Positions 34,481-43,231 of a DNA stretch of 64,000 nt are shown here, in pieces. The translations under genes were made by a program, and so were the position numbers. This DNA is from Terriglobus sp. TAA 43 (GTDB lineage Bacteria; Acidobacteriota; Terriglobia; Terriglobales; Acidobacteriaceae). Below the pieces are notes generated by a model. That model worked only from the letters and a program-made list of their open reading frames with translations. It ran no database searches and was not told the DNA's origin. The stretch is from the NCBI RefSeq assembly GCF_000800015.1, contig NZ_JUGR01000001.1, positions 2,232,001-2,296,000 of the forward strand, written 5' to 3'. Position 1 is the stretch's first letter; each line of letters starts with the position of its first letter.

Positions 34481-35137
34481 TTAGCACGAACGATACTTGT
34501 CGTTGAAACGGCGGCCTGCCTCCAGCATGACGATGGTTTCGCCCATACGCTTGTCGCGCGTCTCTTCCTTCTTCGCCGTAGTGATCCATTCGAGATATTC
34601 GCGTTTGCAACTGGGCGGCAGCGCCTCAAAGTTTGTCTTTGCGCTCTTCGATTTCTTCAGCAGAGCGGCGAACGCATCCGGCAGTTCAATCTCTTGCCGT
34701 GTACCTTTGCGCGTGCGGCCTTCCATCGCCGAACCAGCTTCGCCTTTGCGAATTAACTCGGCTGCATACTTCACATACTTCGATAGCTCCTTCGGAAGAT
34801 CCTTCACGGAAGCAATCTGCCCGATGCTGCCCGCACCCTCCACCTTCGGCATCCCCTGCGACTGCAGGTACTCCGGCATCTTGGGGGACCAGAAACCGAA
34901 GCCGCAGTAATTCTTGAACGCCGCCATGAAACAAAGATTCTCGCCGTTCAGCGTGAAGAACGGGCGACTCCACTTCACCTCTTCCACGGCTTCAGGAACG
35001 GCCGTGTGCACCATCTGTCGTAGATGTTCCAGGATCGGTTTCGCATACTCAGGAGCCTTCGCAATCTGCGCGTCGATGCGCGAATCGAAGCTTTGCGCCG
35101 AGGGCTTTTTCGTGGGAGATTTCTTCGCCGTTGCCAT
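34481..35137 (-). CDS. YdeI/DUF1801-type protein
   Basis: A 218-residue cytoplasmic protein. Residues 20-130 form the YdhG/DUF1801 fold (ILEHLRQMVHTAVPEAVEEVKWSRPFFTLNGENLCFMAAFKNYCGFGFW). The C-terminal 60 residues are the YdeI-type bacteriocin-protection/OmpD-associated tail (DAFAALLKKSKSAKTNFEALPPSCKREYLEWITTAKKEETRDKRM). The biochemical role is unknown; YdeI homologues are linked to stress and antimicrobial-peptide tolerance. A lysine-rich N-terminus (MATAKKSPTKKPSAQ) precedes the domain; ATG 35137 is chosen because of it. Confidence 0.85.
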   Translation of the reverse strand: MATAKKSPTKKPSAQSFDSRIDAQIAKAPEYAKPILEHLRQMVHTAVPEAVEEVKWSRPFFTLNGENLCFMAAFKNYCGFGFWSPKMPEYLQSQGMPKVEGAGSIGQIASVKDLPKELSKYVKYAAELIRKGEAGSAMEGRTRKGTRQEIELPDAFAALLKKSKSAKTNFEALPPSCKREYLEWITTAKKEETRDKRMGETIVMLEAGRRFNDKYRSC

Positions 35138-35317
35138 GATGGCGGCAGTATATCCGCAACACATTCGTCTGCTAACGGAAACCACTGAAATCCGGCGACA
35201 TCGTCACCGCGCACATCATTTCAGTTCCATGAAAATTCCCCTTGCATACGGCCTGCTCGCAGGAGCACTATCCTTGTCACCCCTGTGGCTGTGGCTCCCC
35301 TGGGAAGGAGGGTTTCC

Positions 35318-36094
35318 ATGGTTCGCTCCATTTGGCTTCCTCTGCTTTTCACGCCGTTCCTGCTGTGGGCGCAGCAGGTTGTTCCTCCTGCAACAGAAAC
35401 GCCCGTCGTTCCGGCAGTCCTGACCGATAAACCCGTCGACACCGCATCCACCCTGCCACCCACGGAAGGTCTGGCAGACACGCTGGCGGTGCGCGGACGT
35501 TATCTCGCCGCAATTCATGTTTATGAGCAGCTTCCCCCCACCGCACCCGTCCTGAACAAAATGGGCATCGCCTGCGAACACATGTTCATGTGGGATCGCG
35601 CACGTACCAGCTTCGAAGGCGCCATCAAGCTCAATCCAAAGTACGCCGAGGCTTACAACAACCTCGGGACGCTTTCGCACAGCCAGGGCGACCTGCCACG
35701 CGCGGAGAAAATGTATCGCAAGTCGCTGAAGCTGAAGCCTGACGATCCCAACACGCACCAGAATCTGGGCACGCTGTATTACGCGAAGCGAAACTTCCGC
35801 AAAGGCGACGCGGAGTATCGCAAGGCACTCGCGATTGATCCGGGAATCCTTGAACGCAGTGCGAATCGCGGCATTCCCTCAAATTCAAAAGTGAAGAGCG
35901 CCAGCGAAATCCACTATCACCTGGCCGCAACTTACGCGCAGGCAGGCAGCCAGAAGATGGCACTCGACTACCTTCGCAAAGCCATTCTGGAAGGCTTCCG
36001 CGATCGCAACCGTCTCATGCACGACAAGGAATTCGCAGACATGAGAACCAACGACGCCTTCCTGGCTATGGTCGAAGACATGCAGAAGAACTAG
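35318..36094 (+). CDS. Exported TPR-repeat protein
   Basis: A 258-residue protein with a signal peptide (MVRSIWLPLLFTPFLLWAQ) and at least three tetratricopeptide repeats between residues 85 and 195 (ARTSFEGAIKLNPKYAEAYNNLGTLSHSQGDLPRAEKMYRKSLKLKPDDPNTHQNLGTLYYAKRNFRKGDAEYRKALAIDP). A fourth, divergent repeat lies near the end (LAATYAQAGSQKMALDYLRKAI). TPRs form protein-protein interaction scaffolds; partner unknown. GGGAAGGAGG ribosome site 6-7 bases before ATG 35318. Monocistronic, with a terminator downstream. Confidence 0.85.
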   Translation: MVRSIWLPLLFTPFLLWAQQVVPPATETPVVPAVLTDKPVDTASTLPPTEGLADTLAVRGRYLAAIHVYEQLPPTAPVLNKMGIACEHMFMWDRARTSFEGAIKLNPKYAEAYNNLGTLSHSQGDLPRAEKMYRKSLKLKPDDPNTHQNLGTLYYAKRNFRKGDAEYRKALAIDPGILERSANRGIPSNSKVKSASEIHYHLAATYAQAGSQKMALDYLRKAILEGFRDRNRLMHDKEFADMRTNDAFLAMVEDMQKN

Positions 36095-36119
36095 CCCCTC
36101 CCTCACGTCCTCGAGGGCG

Positions 36120-36150
36120 AGCGGCTTCACCATTGCGTGAAGCCGCTTTT
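36120..36150 (+). terminator. Rho-independent terminator after the TPR gene
   Basis: Perfect 11-bp stem AGCGGCTTCAC/GTGAAGCCGCT, 6-base loop, followed by TTTGCTT. Confidence 0.85.
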
Positions 36151-36227
36151 GCTTGGGCCAAAACGAGCTACAAATCCACGCAGCAGCCAGCCTTTGATAC
36201 AAAGGACATCGCAAGTAGGGAGAAGAG

Positions 36228-37748
36228 ATGAGCACAGTGTGGACACGGCGACAGATGTTGCAATACACAGCGATAACCGCGGCTGGAGTGGTCTTCCGCC
36301 CGCTTCTCGCGCAGACATCGAACAACCGCCCACAGGTGAAGACAAAGCTCGGAACACTGGCTGGAGAAGAAACCGACGGCATCCGGCGTTTTCTCGGCAT
36401 TCCCTTCGCACGACCGCCCATCGGCGCACTACGCTTTCGCGCACCCCAACCCGCGAAGCCATGGAGCGGCGTGCGCGACGCCACAAAGTTTGCCGCCAGC
36501 GCCATGCAGCCCAGCCACCCCAACCAAAACGAAGACTGCCTCTACCTGAACGTCTATGCGCCCTCAAAGGTAGACAAGCCACTCCCTGTCTTCGTGTGGA
36601 TTCACGGTGGCGGATTCACCGGTGGCAGCCCCGTCGATGTCGACGGCGCCGTCTTCGCCAAGGACGACGTCATCATGGTCACCGTTCCGTATCGTCTGGG
36701 CGTCTTCGGCTTTCTCGACTGGTCGCCCTTGCTCGGTGCGGACTATGCGGATAGCGCAAACAATGGCCTGCGCGATCTCGTGATGTCGCTGCGTTGGGTG
36801 CATGAAAACATCGCTGCCTTCGGCGGCGATCCCACACGCGTCACTATCGGCGGACAATCCGCAGGTGCAAAGCTGACAGCATTCCTGTTGGCTGTAGAAG
36901 AAGCGCGCCCCTACTTCTCCGCGGCAATCTCTGAGAGCGGTGGCGGCGAACGCATCCTCGATACCGCAGGCGCCCATCACGTCACAGAAGCCTTCGCATC
37001 GCAGCTGACCGAGCGTAGCCCCGCTGCGATTCTTGCGTTGCCCTCGCAACAACTCATCGCACTGCAGGAACGCATGATCCAGGCCGCGCCAGGCAACTTT
37101 CCTCTGCGCGTACAAGGCGGCGGCCAACTGCTACCGCATCGCGCCATACCCGCCATCGCGGCAGGTACCTCACGCGGCAAACGACTGCTCATCGGCACGT
37201 GCCGTGATGAAAGCGCCTTCTATCTCGGCGAGCACGCCGCAGAGCCCAGCACGCAAAAGCGTCTCGGTAACTCCACGGAAGCGCAGTTCCAGGCTATCCT
37301 CGCGAAGTACGCCGCAATCTATCCGCAAATGTCTGTTGCAGACCGTAACATCCGCGCTCTCACCGCCGAAGAGTACTGGGTGCCAAGCATCCGTGTAGCA
37401 GACGCACACAAGAAAGGCGGTGGCAGCGCAACCTACTTCTATCGTCTTGACGAGACCGCAGCCACCGGCCCGCACAAAGGCACCAGCTACCACGCGTACG
37501 ACATCGGTTACGTCTTTGAGCATCTCGCCACCGGCGAACCACCTGCAGCGCAGACACTCTCCAAAGAAATGCACACGGCATGGGTGAACTTCATCAAGGG
37601 CAACGCCCCCGCGGCAACTGGCCTGCCCACATGGCCACAGTGGGATGCAAAGCAGCGCGCCACCATGCTCTTCAACGCAACAAGCCAGGTACAGCAACAA
37701 CCCGCAGAGGCAGAACTGCGCCTGTGGAATGGCTTCTCCTTTTCTTAA
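36228..37748 (+). CDS. Secreted type-B carboxylesterase
   Basis: A 506-residue alpha/beta-hydrolase with a twin-arginine-like signal (WTRRQMLQYTAITAAGVV). It has the type-B carboxylesterase start (TKLGTLAGEETDGIRRFLGIPFARPPIGALRFR), EDCLYLNVYAP, the oxyanion loop WIHGGGFTGGS, the nucleophile elbow TIGGQSAGAK (Ser in GxSxG), a CRDES glutamate and SYHAYDIGYVFEH supplying the histidine. The elbow has Gln where Glu is most common (GQSAG versus GESAG), which is seen in some family members. It hydrolyses carboxylic esters; natural substrate unknown. GTAGGGAGAAGAG precedes the start. Confidence 0.92.
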   Translation: MSTVWTRRQMLQYTAITAAGVVFRPLLAQTSNNRPQVKTKLGTLAGEETDGIRRFLGIPFARPPIGALRFRAPQPAKPWSGVRDATKFAASAMQPSHPNQNEDCLYLNVYAPSKVDKPLPVFVWIHGGGFTGGSPVDVDGAVFAKDDVIMVTVPYRLGVFGFLDWSPLLGADYADSANNGLRDLVMSLRWVHENIAAFGGDPTRVTIGGQSAGAKLTAFLLAVEEARPYFSAAISESGGGERILDTAGAHHVTEAFASQLTERSPAAILALPSQQLIALQERMIQAAPGNFPLRVQGGGQLLPHRAIPAIAAGTSRGKRLLIGTCRDESAFYLGEHAAEPSTQKRLGNSTEAQFQAILAKYAAIYPQMSVADRNIRALTAEEYWVPSIRVADAHKKGGGSATYFYRLDETAATGPHKGTSYHAYDIGYVFEHLATGEPPAAQTLSKEMHTAWVNFIKGNAPAATGLPTWPQWDAKQRATMLFNATSQVQQQPAEAELRLWNGFSFS

Positions 37749-37914
37749 AAGCTGTAAGCCTCGGGTTTCGGAAATACATAATCTTCACAAATTCTCATTT
37801 TCCAGCTAGTTAATCGTTTGACTAATGCGGTATGCTTTCGCTGCCACAAAACAGTCGCCACTGCCTGTGCGCAAACATGCGACGACTGTTCGGCACACTA
37901 GGGAGATGCTGTTC

Positions 37915-39330
37915 ATGACGTACCTGCCGCGTTCCGTTACTCGCCGTTCCCTCCTTGCTTCGCTTGCCGCCACCACGGGCTACGCCGTAGCGCAGAAAGT
38001 GATTCCCGGAATCCCAAACGTTGGCATCCGCTCAGACAACAACGCTGCGCGCACTGAATGTGGCGTGGGCGCGTTGATGCCCTGGGCCGACGGCCTCTAT
38101 GCCGTCACCTACAACTCCTCCGGCAAACGCACCGGCACTGGCCTCGGCCTTTATCGACTCGAAGACGATCTGAAGATTGAGGCGCTCGACATGCCCAACG
38201 GTGTGTACGCCAATCGCTTCATTCATCACGCCAGCAACCAGTGCATCATCGGCCCATACATCATTGATTCCACCGGTAAGTGGCGGCGCATCGAAGGCCT
38301 CGTGGAACATCGCCTCACTTCTACAATGCCGCATCTCACTGATCCGAAGAACCGCGTCTACTTCATGACGATGGAAGGCCTCATGTTCGAGATGGATGTG
38401 AACGACCTCAAGCCACGCCTGCTGACCGATCTCACAAAGGATATGAGCATCAAGGCACAGCCACACTTCAAAGGTGGCTACACTGCGCAGGGTCGCGTTG
38501 TCGTCTCCAACAACGGCTTCTTCGCTTACGGCGAAACTCAAGCAGGTCTCTTCGAGTGGGACGGCAAAGGCCCATGGAGACGCATCAGCGACAAGCCGCA
38601 CATGGACGTGGCTGCACGCGAAAACATGGGCAACGTGATGTTCGCCAGCGGATGGGATGAGAAGTCTGTACTTTTCCGCGCGCTCGTCAAAGGCGAGTGG
38701 CAACTCTACCGCCTGCCCAAGCCCTCACACGCGTTCGAGCAAGGTTGGCAGACCGAATGGATGCGCATCCGCGAAGTGGAAACCGAGCATTACATGATGG
38801 ACATCCAGGGCATGTTCTATGAGCTGCAGCCCATCGCATTTGAAGATCGCATCTGGGGCGTGAAGCCCGTCTGCCAACATCTGCGCATCATCCCTGACTA
38901 CTGCAGCTTCCGCGGCATGCTCGCACTCGGTGGAAACGAAACCACACCCAACAACGACAACAACGCTGTCGTTGGCCAACCGCAAAGCGGCATCTGGTTT
39001 GGCAAAACAGATGACCTATGGTCATGGGGCAAGCCAAAAGGATGGGGCGGTCCATGGCGCAAAGACATGGTCAAAGCGGGCGAACCATCAGACCCGTTCC
39101 TGTTCACCAGCTTCGAACACAAGATGCTTCACCTCATCAGCGACAAGGCAGGCACCGTTGAAATCCAGATTGACTTCCTCGGCGACGGCACTTGGGTGAA
39201 GTACGAAACAGTGAAGCTGGCCGCAGGCGAATATCACCCCGTCATCTTCCCCGAAGGCTTCAGCGCACAGTGGACACGCCTCGTCCCTGGCGTCTCCGCA
39301 AAGATGACCGCAGAGTTCATGTTCACCTAA
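37915..39330 (+). CDS. Exported protein of unknown function, propeller-like
   Basis: A 471-residue exported protein with a twin-arginine signal (RSVTRRSLLASLAATTGYAVA). I do not recognise the family. The sequence is rich in short beta strands with aromatic ends (GLYAVTYNSS, GLGLYRLEDD, FFAYGETQAGLFEWDGKG, SVLFRALVKGEWQLYRLPK, GIWFGKTDDLWSWGKPKGWGGPW) and resembles a beta-propeller, followed by a beta-sandwich-like tail (VEIQIDFLGDGTWVKYETVKLAAGEYHPVIF). ATG 37915 is preferred over ATG 37906 because AGGGAG is 9 bases away. Stands alone between the esterase gene and a terminator. Confidence 0.6.
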   Translation: MTYLPRSVTRRSLLASLAATTGYAVAQKVIPGIPNVGIRSDNNAARTECGVGALMPWADGLYAVTYNSSGKRTGTGLGLYRLEDDLKIEALDMPNGVYANRFIHHASNQCIIGPYIIDSTGKWRRIEGLVEHRLTSTMPHLTDPKNRVYFMTMEGLMFEMDVNDLKPRLLTDLTKDMSIKAQPHFKGGYTAQGRVVVSNNGFFAYGETQAGLFEWDGKGPWRRISDKPHMDVAARENMGNVMFASGWDEKSVLFRALVKGEWQLYRLPKPSHAFEQGWQTEWMRIREVETEHYMMDIQGMFYELQPIAFEDRIWGVKPVCQHLRIIPDYCSFRGMLALGGNETTPNNDNNAVVGQPQSGIWFGKTDDLWSWGKPKGWGGPWRKDMVKAGEPSDPFLFTSFEHKMLHLISDKAGTVEIQIDFLGDGTWVKYETVKLAAGEYHPVIFPEGFSAQWTRLVPGVSAKMTAEFMFT

Positions 39331-39358
39331 ATCTCTGTATGCAACTCTGGAATAAAAA

Positions 39359-39398
39359 AACGCAGCGTTCACTACGAACGCTGCGTTCTTGTTTTTTA
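39359..39398. terminator. Bidirectional rho-independent terminator
   Basis: Perfect 12-bp stem AACGCAGCGTTC/GAACGCTGCGTT with a 5-base loop, flanked by A7 on one side and CTTGTTTTTT on the other; serves two convergent genes. Confidence 0.9.
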
Positions 39399-39406
39399 AC
39401 GAGCGC

Positions 39407-39820
39407 TTACTTCACGCGCTCGCGAATCTCCGTGCGCACCAGATACAGAAAGAACACCATCGAAAACGCCGCAGGTAACAGATACCCCGGCTGACGAGTT
39501 TGAAAAAACAGCGTCGCATTACCCAGCGAATAGAAGAAGCATCCGCCCAGCAACAACGCCCATCCCCAGCGCTTCAAACGCAAAAATCCGAACACACCAA
39601 TCAGAATCATGGTCGCCACAGTAAGGATGGCGTACAGCGCACTGGTGCGGAACTGGTCGCGATGCGCAATGACATTGATCGCATTCGCCATCGACACAAA
39701 CAGCATGAAGATGGCGATCATCGCCATGCCCGGCAACATGCGTGGGCCCTTCGATCCTTCAATGTCAGGCCGCACCGAACCCGGCGGCAGCTTGATGCGT
39801 TTTACTTCCTTCTCGCTCAT
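39407..39820 (-). CDS. Four-segment membrane protein, unknown
   Basis: A 137-residue protein with a short charged N-terminus (MSEKEVKRIKLPPGSVRPD) and four hydrophobic segments (about residues 28-50, 60-82, 87-108, 112-130). No recognised domain. It is last in a minus-strand unit after an alpha/beta hydrolase and a cytochrome c lipoprotein; the gap to the cytochrome gene is 14 bases. It may be a membrane partner of that cytochrome, but this is positional inference only. Confidence 0.65.
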   Translation of the reverse strand: MSEKEVKRIKLPPGSVRPDIEGSKGPRMLPGMAMIAIFMLFVSMANAINVIAHRDQFRTSALYAILTVATMILIGVFGFLRLKRWGWALLLGGCFFYSLGNATLFFQTRQPGYLLPAAFSMVFFLYLVRTEIRERVK

Positions 39821-39834
39821 CGTCTCTTTTCCAG

Positions 39835-40179
39835 TTACAGCGTCTTCAGGTAAGCCAGGATCGATGCAATGTCATCCGGCGAAACCTGCCCACCCAGCGG
39901 CGGCATCATGCCCCGCCCATGCTGAATGGTCCATGTAATACGTTCATCGTTTGCAGGCGCACCGCTTTGCAGATATGGGTTCTTGTAGACGCCCAACAAC
40001 GAAGGACCATGCAGCGATCCCGTTTCGCGATCGTAATGACACTGCGCGCAATTCTGCTGATAGGCAACGTAGCCCGCATGTTCCTGCGGTGTCAGTTGGT
40101 TCAGCGGCTTCGGCGGCGGCACAGTCTTGCAACCCATCAACGCCACGCAAACTACCGACATCAGCAGCAGTCGCTTCAC
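39835..40179 (-). CDS. Class I cytochrome c lipoprotein
   Basis: A 114-residue exported monoheme cytochrome. The lipobox LMGC (Cys17) marks it as a lipoprotein, the CAQCH heme site is at about residue 44, and GRGMMPPLGG supplies the axial methionine. The C-terminal helix VSPDDIASILAYLKTL is typical of the fold. It carries electrons at the membrane surface; redox partner unknown. GTG start at 40179 overlaps the TGA of the hydrolase gene (GTGA), so translation is coupled. Confidence 0.9.
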   Translation of the reverse strand: MKRLLLMSVVCVALMGCKTVPPPKPLNQLTPQEHAGYVAYQQNCAQCHYDRETGSLHGPSLLGVYKNPYLQSGAPANDERITWTIQHGRGMMPPLGGQVSPDDIASILAYLKTL

Positions 40180-41480
40180 ACCGCACGCTCCCGCATCTGC
40201 TTATAGGCCTTGTGAATGAACGATCCCATGTACCAGCCGTCAATGTACTTGTACGGCGTCTCGCCCGTCGTGTAATGCCCACACGGCAACACACGGCTCA
40301 CAAAGTTCACACCACGCTTGCGGAAGTTGCTGAGTACATCCAGCGAAAACTCGCGCAGGAATGTCAGGTCCCACGGCGCATAAATCACCAGCGTCTGCCG
40401 CGTCTTCTCCGCAGCAAAGCGATCCATCACACTCATCGGACTGATCGACGTAAAGAGGGCGCGCACCTGTTCCTGAGTCAGCCCTTCGCGTTCAAACGCT
40501 GCACGAATATGCCTTGTGCTCTGCCCTGTCCAAACCACATCACCAAACCACGTCGACGCATGATTGAACGCACACACCTGAATACGCGGGTCAAAAGCCG
40601 CAGCCATGAAGCTGTAGCAGGAGCCAAGCGACGTACCTAACACACCGAACTGCTCATAGCCCTGCGCCTGCAACCAGTCCACGCAAGCGCGAATATCCAC
40701 CACAGCCTGACGGCAAGCGGCAATCGTACGACCAATGTTGCTGCTCACCGCATAGTCGCTGCGTTCCAACTCAGCAGGCCGACGGATATCGTGATACGGT
40801 TTCGACAACCGCAGTCCTGCGATGCCGAACTTGTTGAAGATGGCACACAACGCGTTATGGCTGAACGCATCTGCATTCCACTGCGGCATCACCACGATGG
40901 CCTGTTTCTTACGCTTCGGATCTTTGTGTGCAGGCTCCGGATACCACCGCGCATTCACCGCATCATTCTCGGGATACTTCGAGTGCACAGGCGATGTGAA
41001 CCGCAGAAACTCCGCCTTGTTCAACTTCCCGCTCGCAGCATCGTCCTTAAGCTGCTGGTCCTGCGCCAGCGTCTCCGGCCTGACATTCGTCGGGAATAAC
41101 TCCGGGTGTCGATGTTCCAACCGAAAGTCCGTCGGCACGGCGTAGCCGTAGAACTCCGCATTGCGCGCGACGATCTCTTCATTCACGCGCATCATGCGGT
41201 CCAGCGCATCCGCCGTGGTCAACTGTCCGGCCATGTCCAACCGATGCGACTCCGCGGCCAGCTCGCTAAAATCCGCAAGCCAGTCAAAACCCCACTCCAG
41301 CGGCCGAACCACGCGATTGGTATCGCGTGTTGTCAGTGCCGTCTCCCAGCGGATCATCCAATCCGCATACCACTTTCCAAGCATCTCTTTTAGGATATCT
41401 GACCACCCGGGACGTTGCAGCAGCGCACACAACTTGTTGATGAGCCAATCGCACTTGAAAAATTCCGTGCCGATTCGCAC
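40176..41480 (-). CDS. Alpha/beta hydrolase, ABHD18-like
   Basis: A 434-residue protein. The N-terminal 190 residues are mostly helical (RWETALTTRDTNRVVRPLEWGFDWL). The C-terminal half is an alpha/beta-hydrolase: strand AIVVMPQWNADAFSHN, LRLSKPYHD, the nucleophile elbow VLGTSLGSC (GxSxG), then LVIYAPWDLTF carrying the likely acid and LPCGHYTTGETPYKY the histidine. It resembles the ABHD18/DUF2048 group, whose substrates are largely unknown. No signal peptide. GTG 41480 gives the longest form; the exact start is uncertain. First gene of a unit with cytochrome c and a membrane protein. Confidence 0.8.
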   Translation of the reverse strand: MRIGTEFFKCDWLINKLCALLQRPGWSDILKEMLGKWYADWMIRWETALTTRDTNRVVRPLEWGFDWLADFSELAAESHRLDMAGQLTTADALDRMMRVNEEIVARNAEFYGYAVPTDFRLEHRHPELFPTNVRPETLAQDQQLKDDAASGKLNKAEFLRFTSPVHSKYPENDAVNARWYPEPAHKDPKRKKQAIVVMPQWNADAFSHNALCAIFNKFGIAGLRLSKPYHDIRRPAELERSDYAVSSNIGRTIAACRQAVVDIRACVDWLQAQGYEQFGVLGTSLGSCYSFMAAAFDPRIQVCAFNHASTWFGDVVWTGQSTRHIRAAFEREGLTQEQVRALFTSISPMSVMDRFAAEKTRQTLVIYAPWDLTFLREFSLDVLSNFRKRGVNFVSRVLPCGHYTTGETPYKYIDGWYMGSFIHKAYKQMRERAV

Positions 41481-41598
41481 AGAAGGGGTATGCTTCCCAC
41501 CAACAAAAGAATCTGCTTCTTCGCCTTCAGTTTCCGTGGGATGCTCCGCGGCAACTCCAGACGCCTTTCGTAACGTTGTTTCGTGAGGAGATGTCTAA

Positions 41599-41805
41599 AT
41601 GGGTCTTTCCTGGAAAAAGTCTGATACGCACATCCACTTGTCCGGCGCGAACAAGCGCCATAGCGGAATTCACACCGTCACGCCTACTGCCAAGGCAACG
41701 GAAACAACTCCTAAAGAAAAACGCGGCTCTCCGTTTGGTGAACTGCAATTTGGCCCCGAAGCAGGCGCTCCGCCAAAATCGTACAAATCCATCCTGGGGC
41801 TGTAA
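41599..41805 (+). CDS. Small hypothetical protein, 68 residues
   Basis: A short hydrophilic protein (MGLSWKKSDTHIHLSGANK...) preceded by TGAGGAG about 9 bases before the ATG. It is basic at the start, with a KSYKSILGL end; no cysteines, no membrane segment. Codon use is like neighbouring genes. No family recognised. Confidence 0.55.
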   Translation: MGLSWKKSDTHIHLSGANKRHSGIHTVTPTAKATETTPKEKRGSPFGELQFGPEAGAPPKSYKSILGL

Positions 41806-42135
41806 TGTCCTCTTCTTAACTAGCTTTTCTCTGCCGTTCGGTCGTCTAGCCCCTGCTCCCACATTCTGCATTGCCCAAGCCCCGGCACACTTCCGGGGCA
41901 TCCTATTGCGCGGTATTTTCTGCAAAACCACCGAACTCATAGCGTTACCGAGTTTGTTCCGCTTCCCGAAATCAGGCAAGATTTTCTCTTCTTTTCAGGC
42001 AACTCGTTGAAACCCCTGTAAATAAAGGCTATTTCGCTCGTTCCGAGGCATCGGAGCAAAATCCAAGCTGCATCCCAGACATTGCGCGGTGAAAAAGAGC
42101 AGCAGATGAGTGCTCCCGCGACGGAGGAAGTACCA
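41806..42135. other. 330-base gene-free region with one hairpin
   Basis: No convincing gene. A hairpin GCCCCGG/CCGGGGC with a 7-base loop lies at 41879-41899; it lacks a good T-tract, so termination is uncertain. The rest probably holds the promoter and leader of the glycine-zipper lipoprotein gene at 42136. Confidence 0.4.
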
Positions 42136-43146
42136 ATGATTTCCCTGAAGAGTTTTGTACAGCCCATGGCTGCGCTTTCCCTGGTCGCCTGCATGACCAC
42201 AGGATGTTCACATCAGCAGAGCGCGATCGACGCGGCCAAGAAGGACGTTACCGCCACTGGGCAACCACAGGAAGTGGTCTACGCGGAACCAGACGGCAGC
42301 ACCACCCTGACGATGGTCACACCGCCAGCACCTGGCGCCAGCGTTCCTACCACGGTCCAGTCCACAGTCCCAGCCGGCACCACTCCCACGCAGGGCCTGC
42401 CAGACTGGAGCCAAGGCATCCACCCGGCACCGCGCCATGCGGCGCGATTCAAAGCACCGGGTGTGATGGTCGAAGGCACAATCACGCAGACAGCCACGGC
42501 TCCCGCAGCGGCCCCGGCGTATAGCAGCGCAACGCCGACAGCGCCAATGACAACGGCAACCACCACACCAGCACCGGTGTTCGTCCCTGCCGACATCACA
42601 ATCCCCGCAGGAACTTCGCTGGCCATCCGCATCAACCAGCGAATCGACGTGAAGCACGCACGCATCGGCGACCGCTTCACCGGCGACCTATCGGAGAGCG
42701 TCACGCGTGACGGCAAGGTCATCCTGCCGCGTGGCACCGACGTGCGTGGTGTGGTCGACGCAGCCCACCGTCGCGGCCACTTCAAAGGCCGTTCGGTACT
42801 TGAACTGCGCCTGACCTCGATCGTGCACGACGGCAAAGCCTACCCGGTACAGACCGCAGACTTCGTCGCCAGCAAAAAGGGTAAGGGCAAGCGCACCGCA
42901 GGCTGGATCGGCGGCACCGCTGGAGCAGGCATGCTCATCGGCGGCATCGCCAGCGGAGGCGTCGGCCTGCTCGCAGGTGGACTTGCTGGGGGCGGCCTCG
43001 GCACCGTCATCGCAGGCACCACGGGCAACCGCGACATCGTCATCCCTGCGGAATCGCTCGTTCGCTTCCGCCTGGAAGACGACCTGACGGTCAGCTCCAC
43101 ACCGGAAACGGCAACGGTCGCGGATAATCGCCCCGTCACGAACTAG
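42136..43146 (+). CDS. Glycine-zipper lipoprotein
   Basis: A 336-residue exported protein. The signal ends in a lipobox-like LVAC (about residue 20). A Thr/Pro/Ala-rich low-complexity region (40-150) follows. A beta-barrel-like domain (152-245) with ITIPAGTSLAIRINQRIDV, RIGDRFTGDLSESV and KVILPRGTDVRGVV comes next, a module I have seen often in Acidobacteriota envelope proteins. Then a glycine zipper (about 255-295, GGTAGAGMLIGGIASGG...) that could insert into the outer membrane, and a short repeat of the first motif (DIVIPAESLVRFRLEDDL). GGAGGAAG ribosome site before ATG 42136. Function unknown; likely envelope structure. Confidence 0.75.
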   Translation: MISLKSFVQPMAALSLVACMTTGCSHQQSAIDAAKKDVTATGQPQEVVYAEPDGSTTLTMVTPPAPGASVPTTVQSTVPAGTTPTQGLPDWSQGIHPAPRHAARFKAPGVMVEGTITQTATAPAAAPAYSSATPTAPMTTATTTPAPVFVPADITIPAGTSLAIRINQRIDVKHARIGDRFTGDLSESVTRDGKVILPRGTDVRGVVDAAHRRGHFKGRSVLELRLTSIVHDGKAYPVQTADFVASKKGKGKRTAGWIGGTAGAGMLIGGIASGGVGLLAGGLAGGGLGTVIAGTTGNRDIVIPAESLVRFRLEDDLTVSSTPETATVADNRPVTN

Positions 43147-43192
43147 AAGAACAATTCCCTCCCCCAGAAGGAAAAAGTAGTGCTTCCCTCAA

Positions 43193-43221
43193 AGGGGCCT
43201 CAAAACGAGGCCCCTTATTTT
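43193..43221 (+). terminator. Rho-independent terminator after the lipoprotein gene
   Basis: Perfect 9-bp stem AGGGGCCTC/GAGGCCCCT, loop AAAAC, tail TATTTTG. Confidence 0.85.
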
Positions 43222-43231
43222 GTCACCTGCA

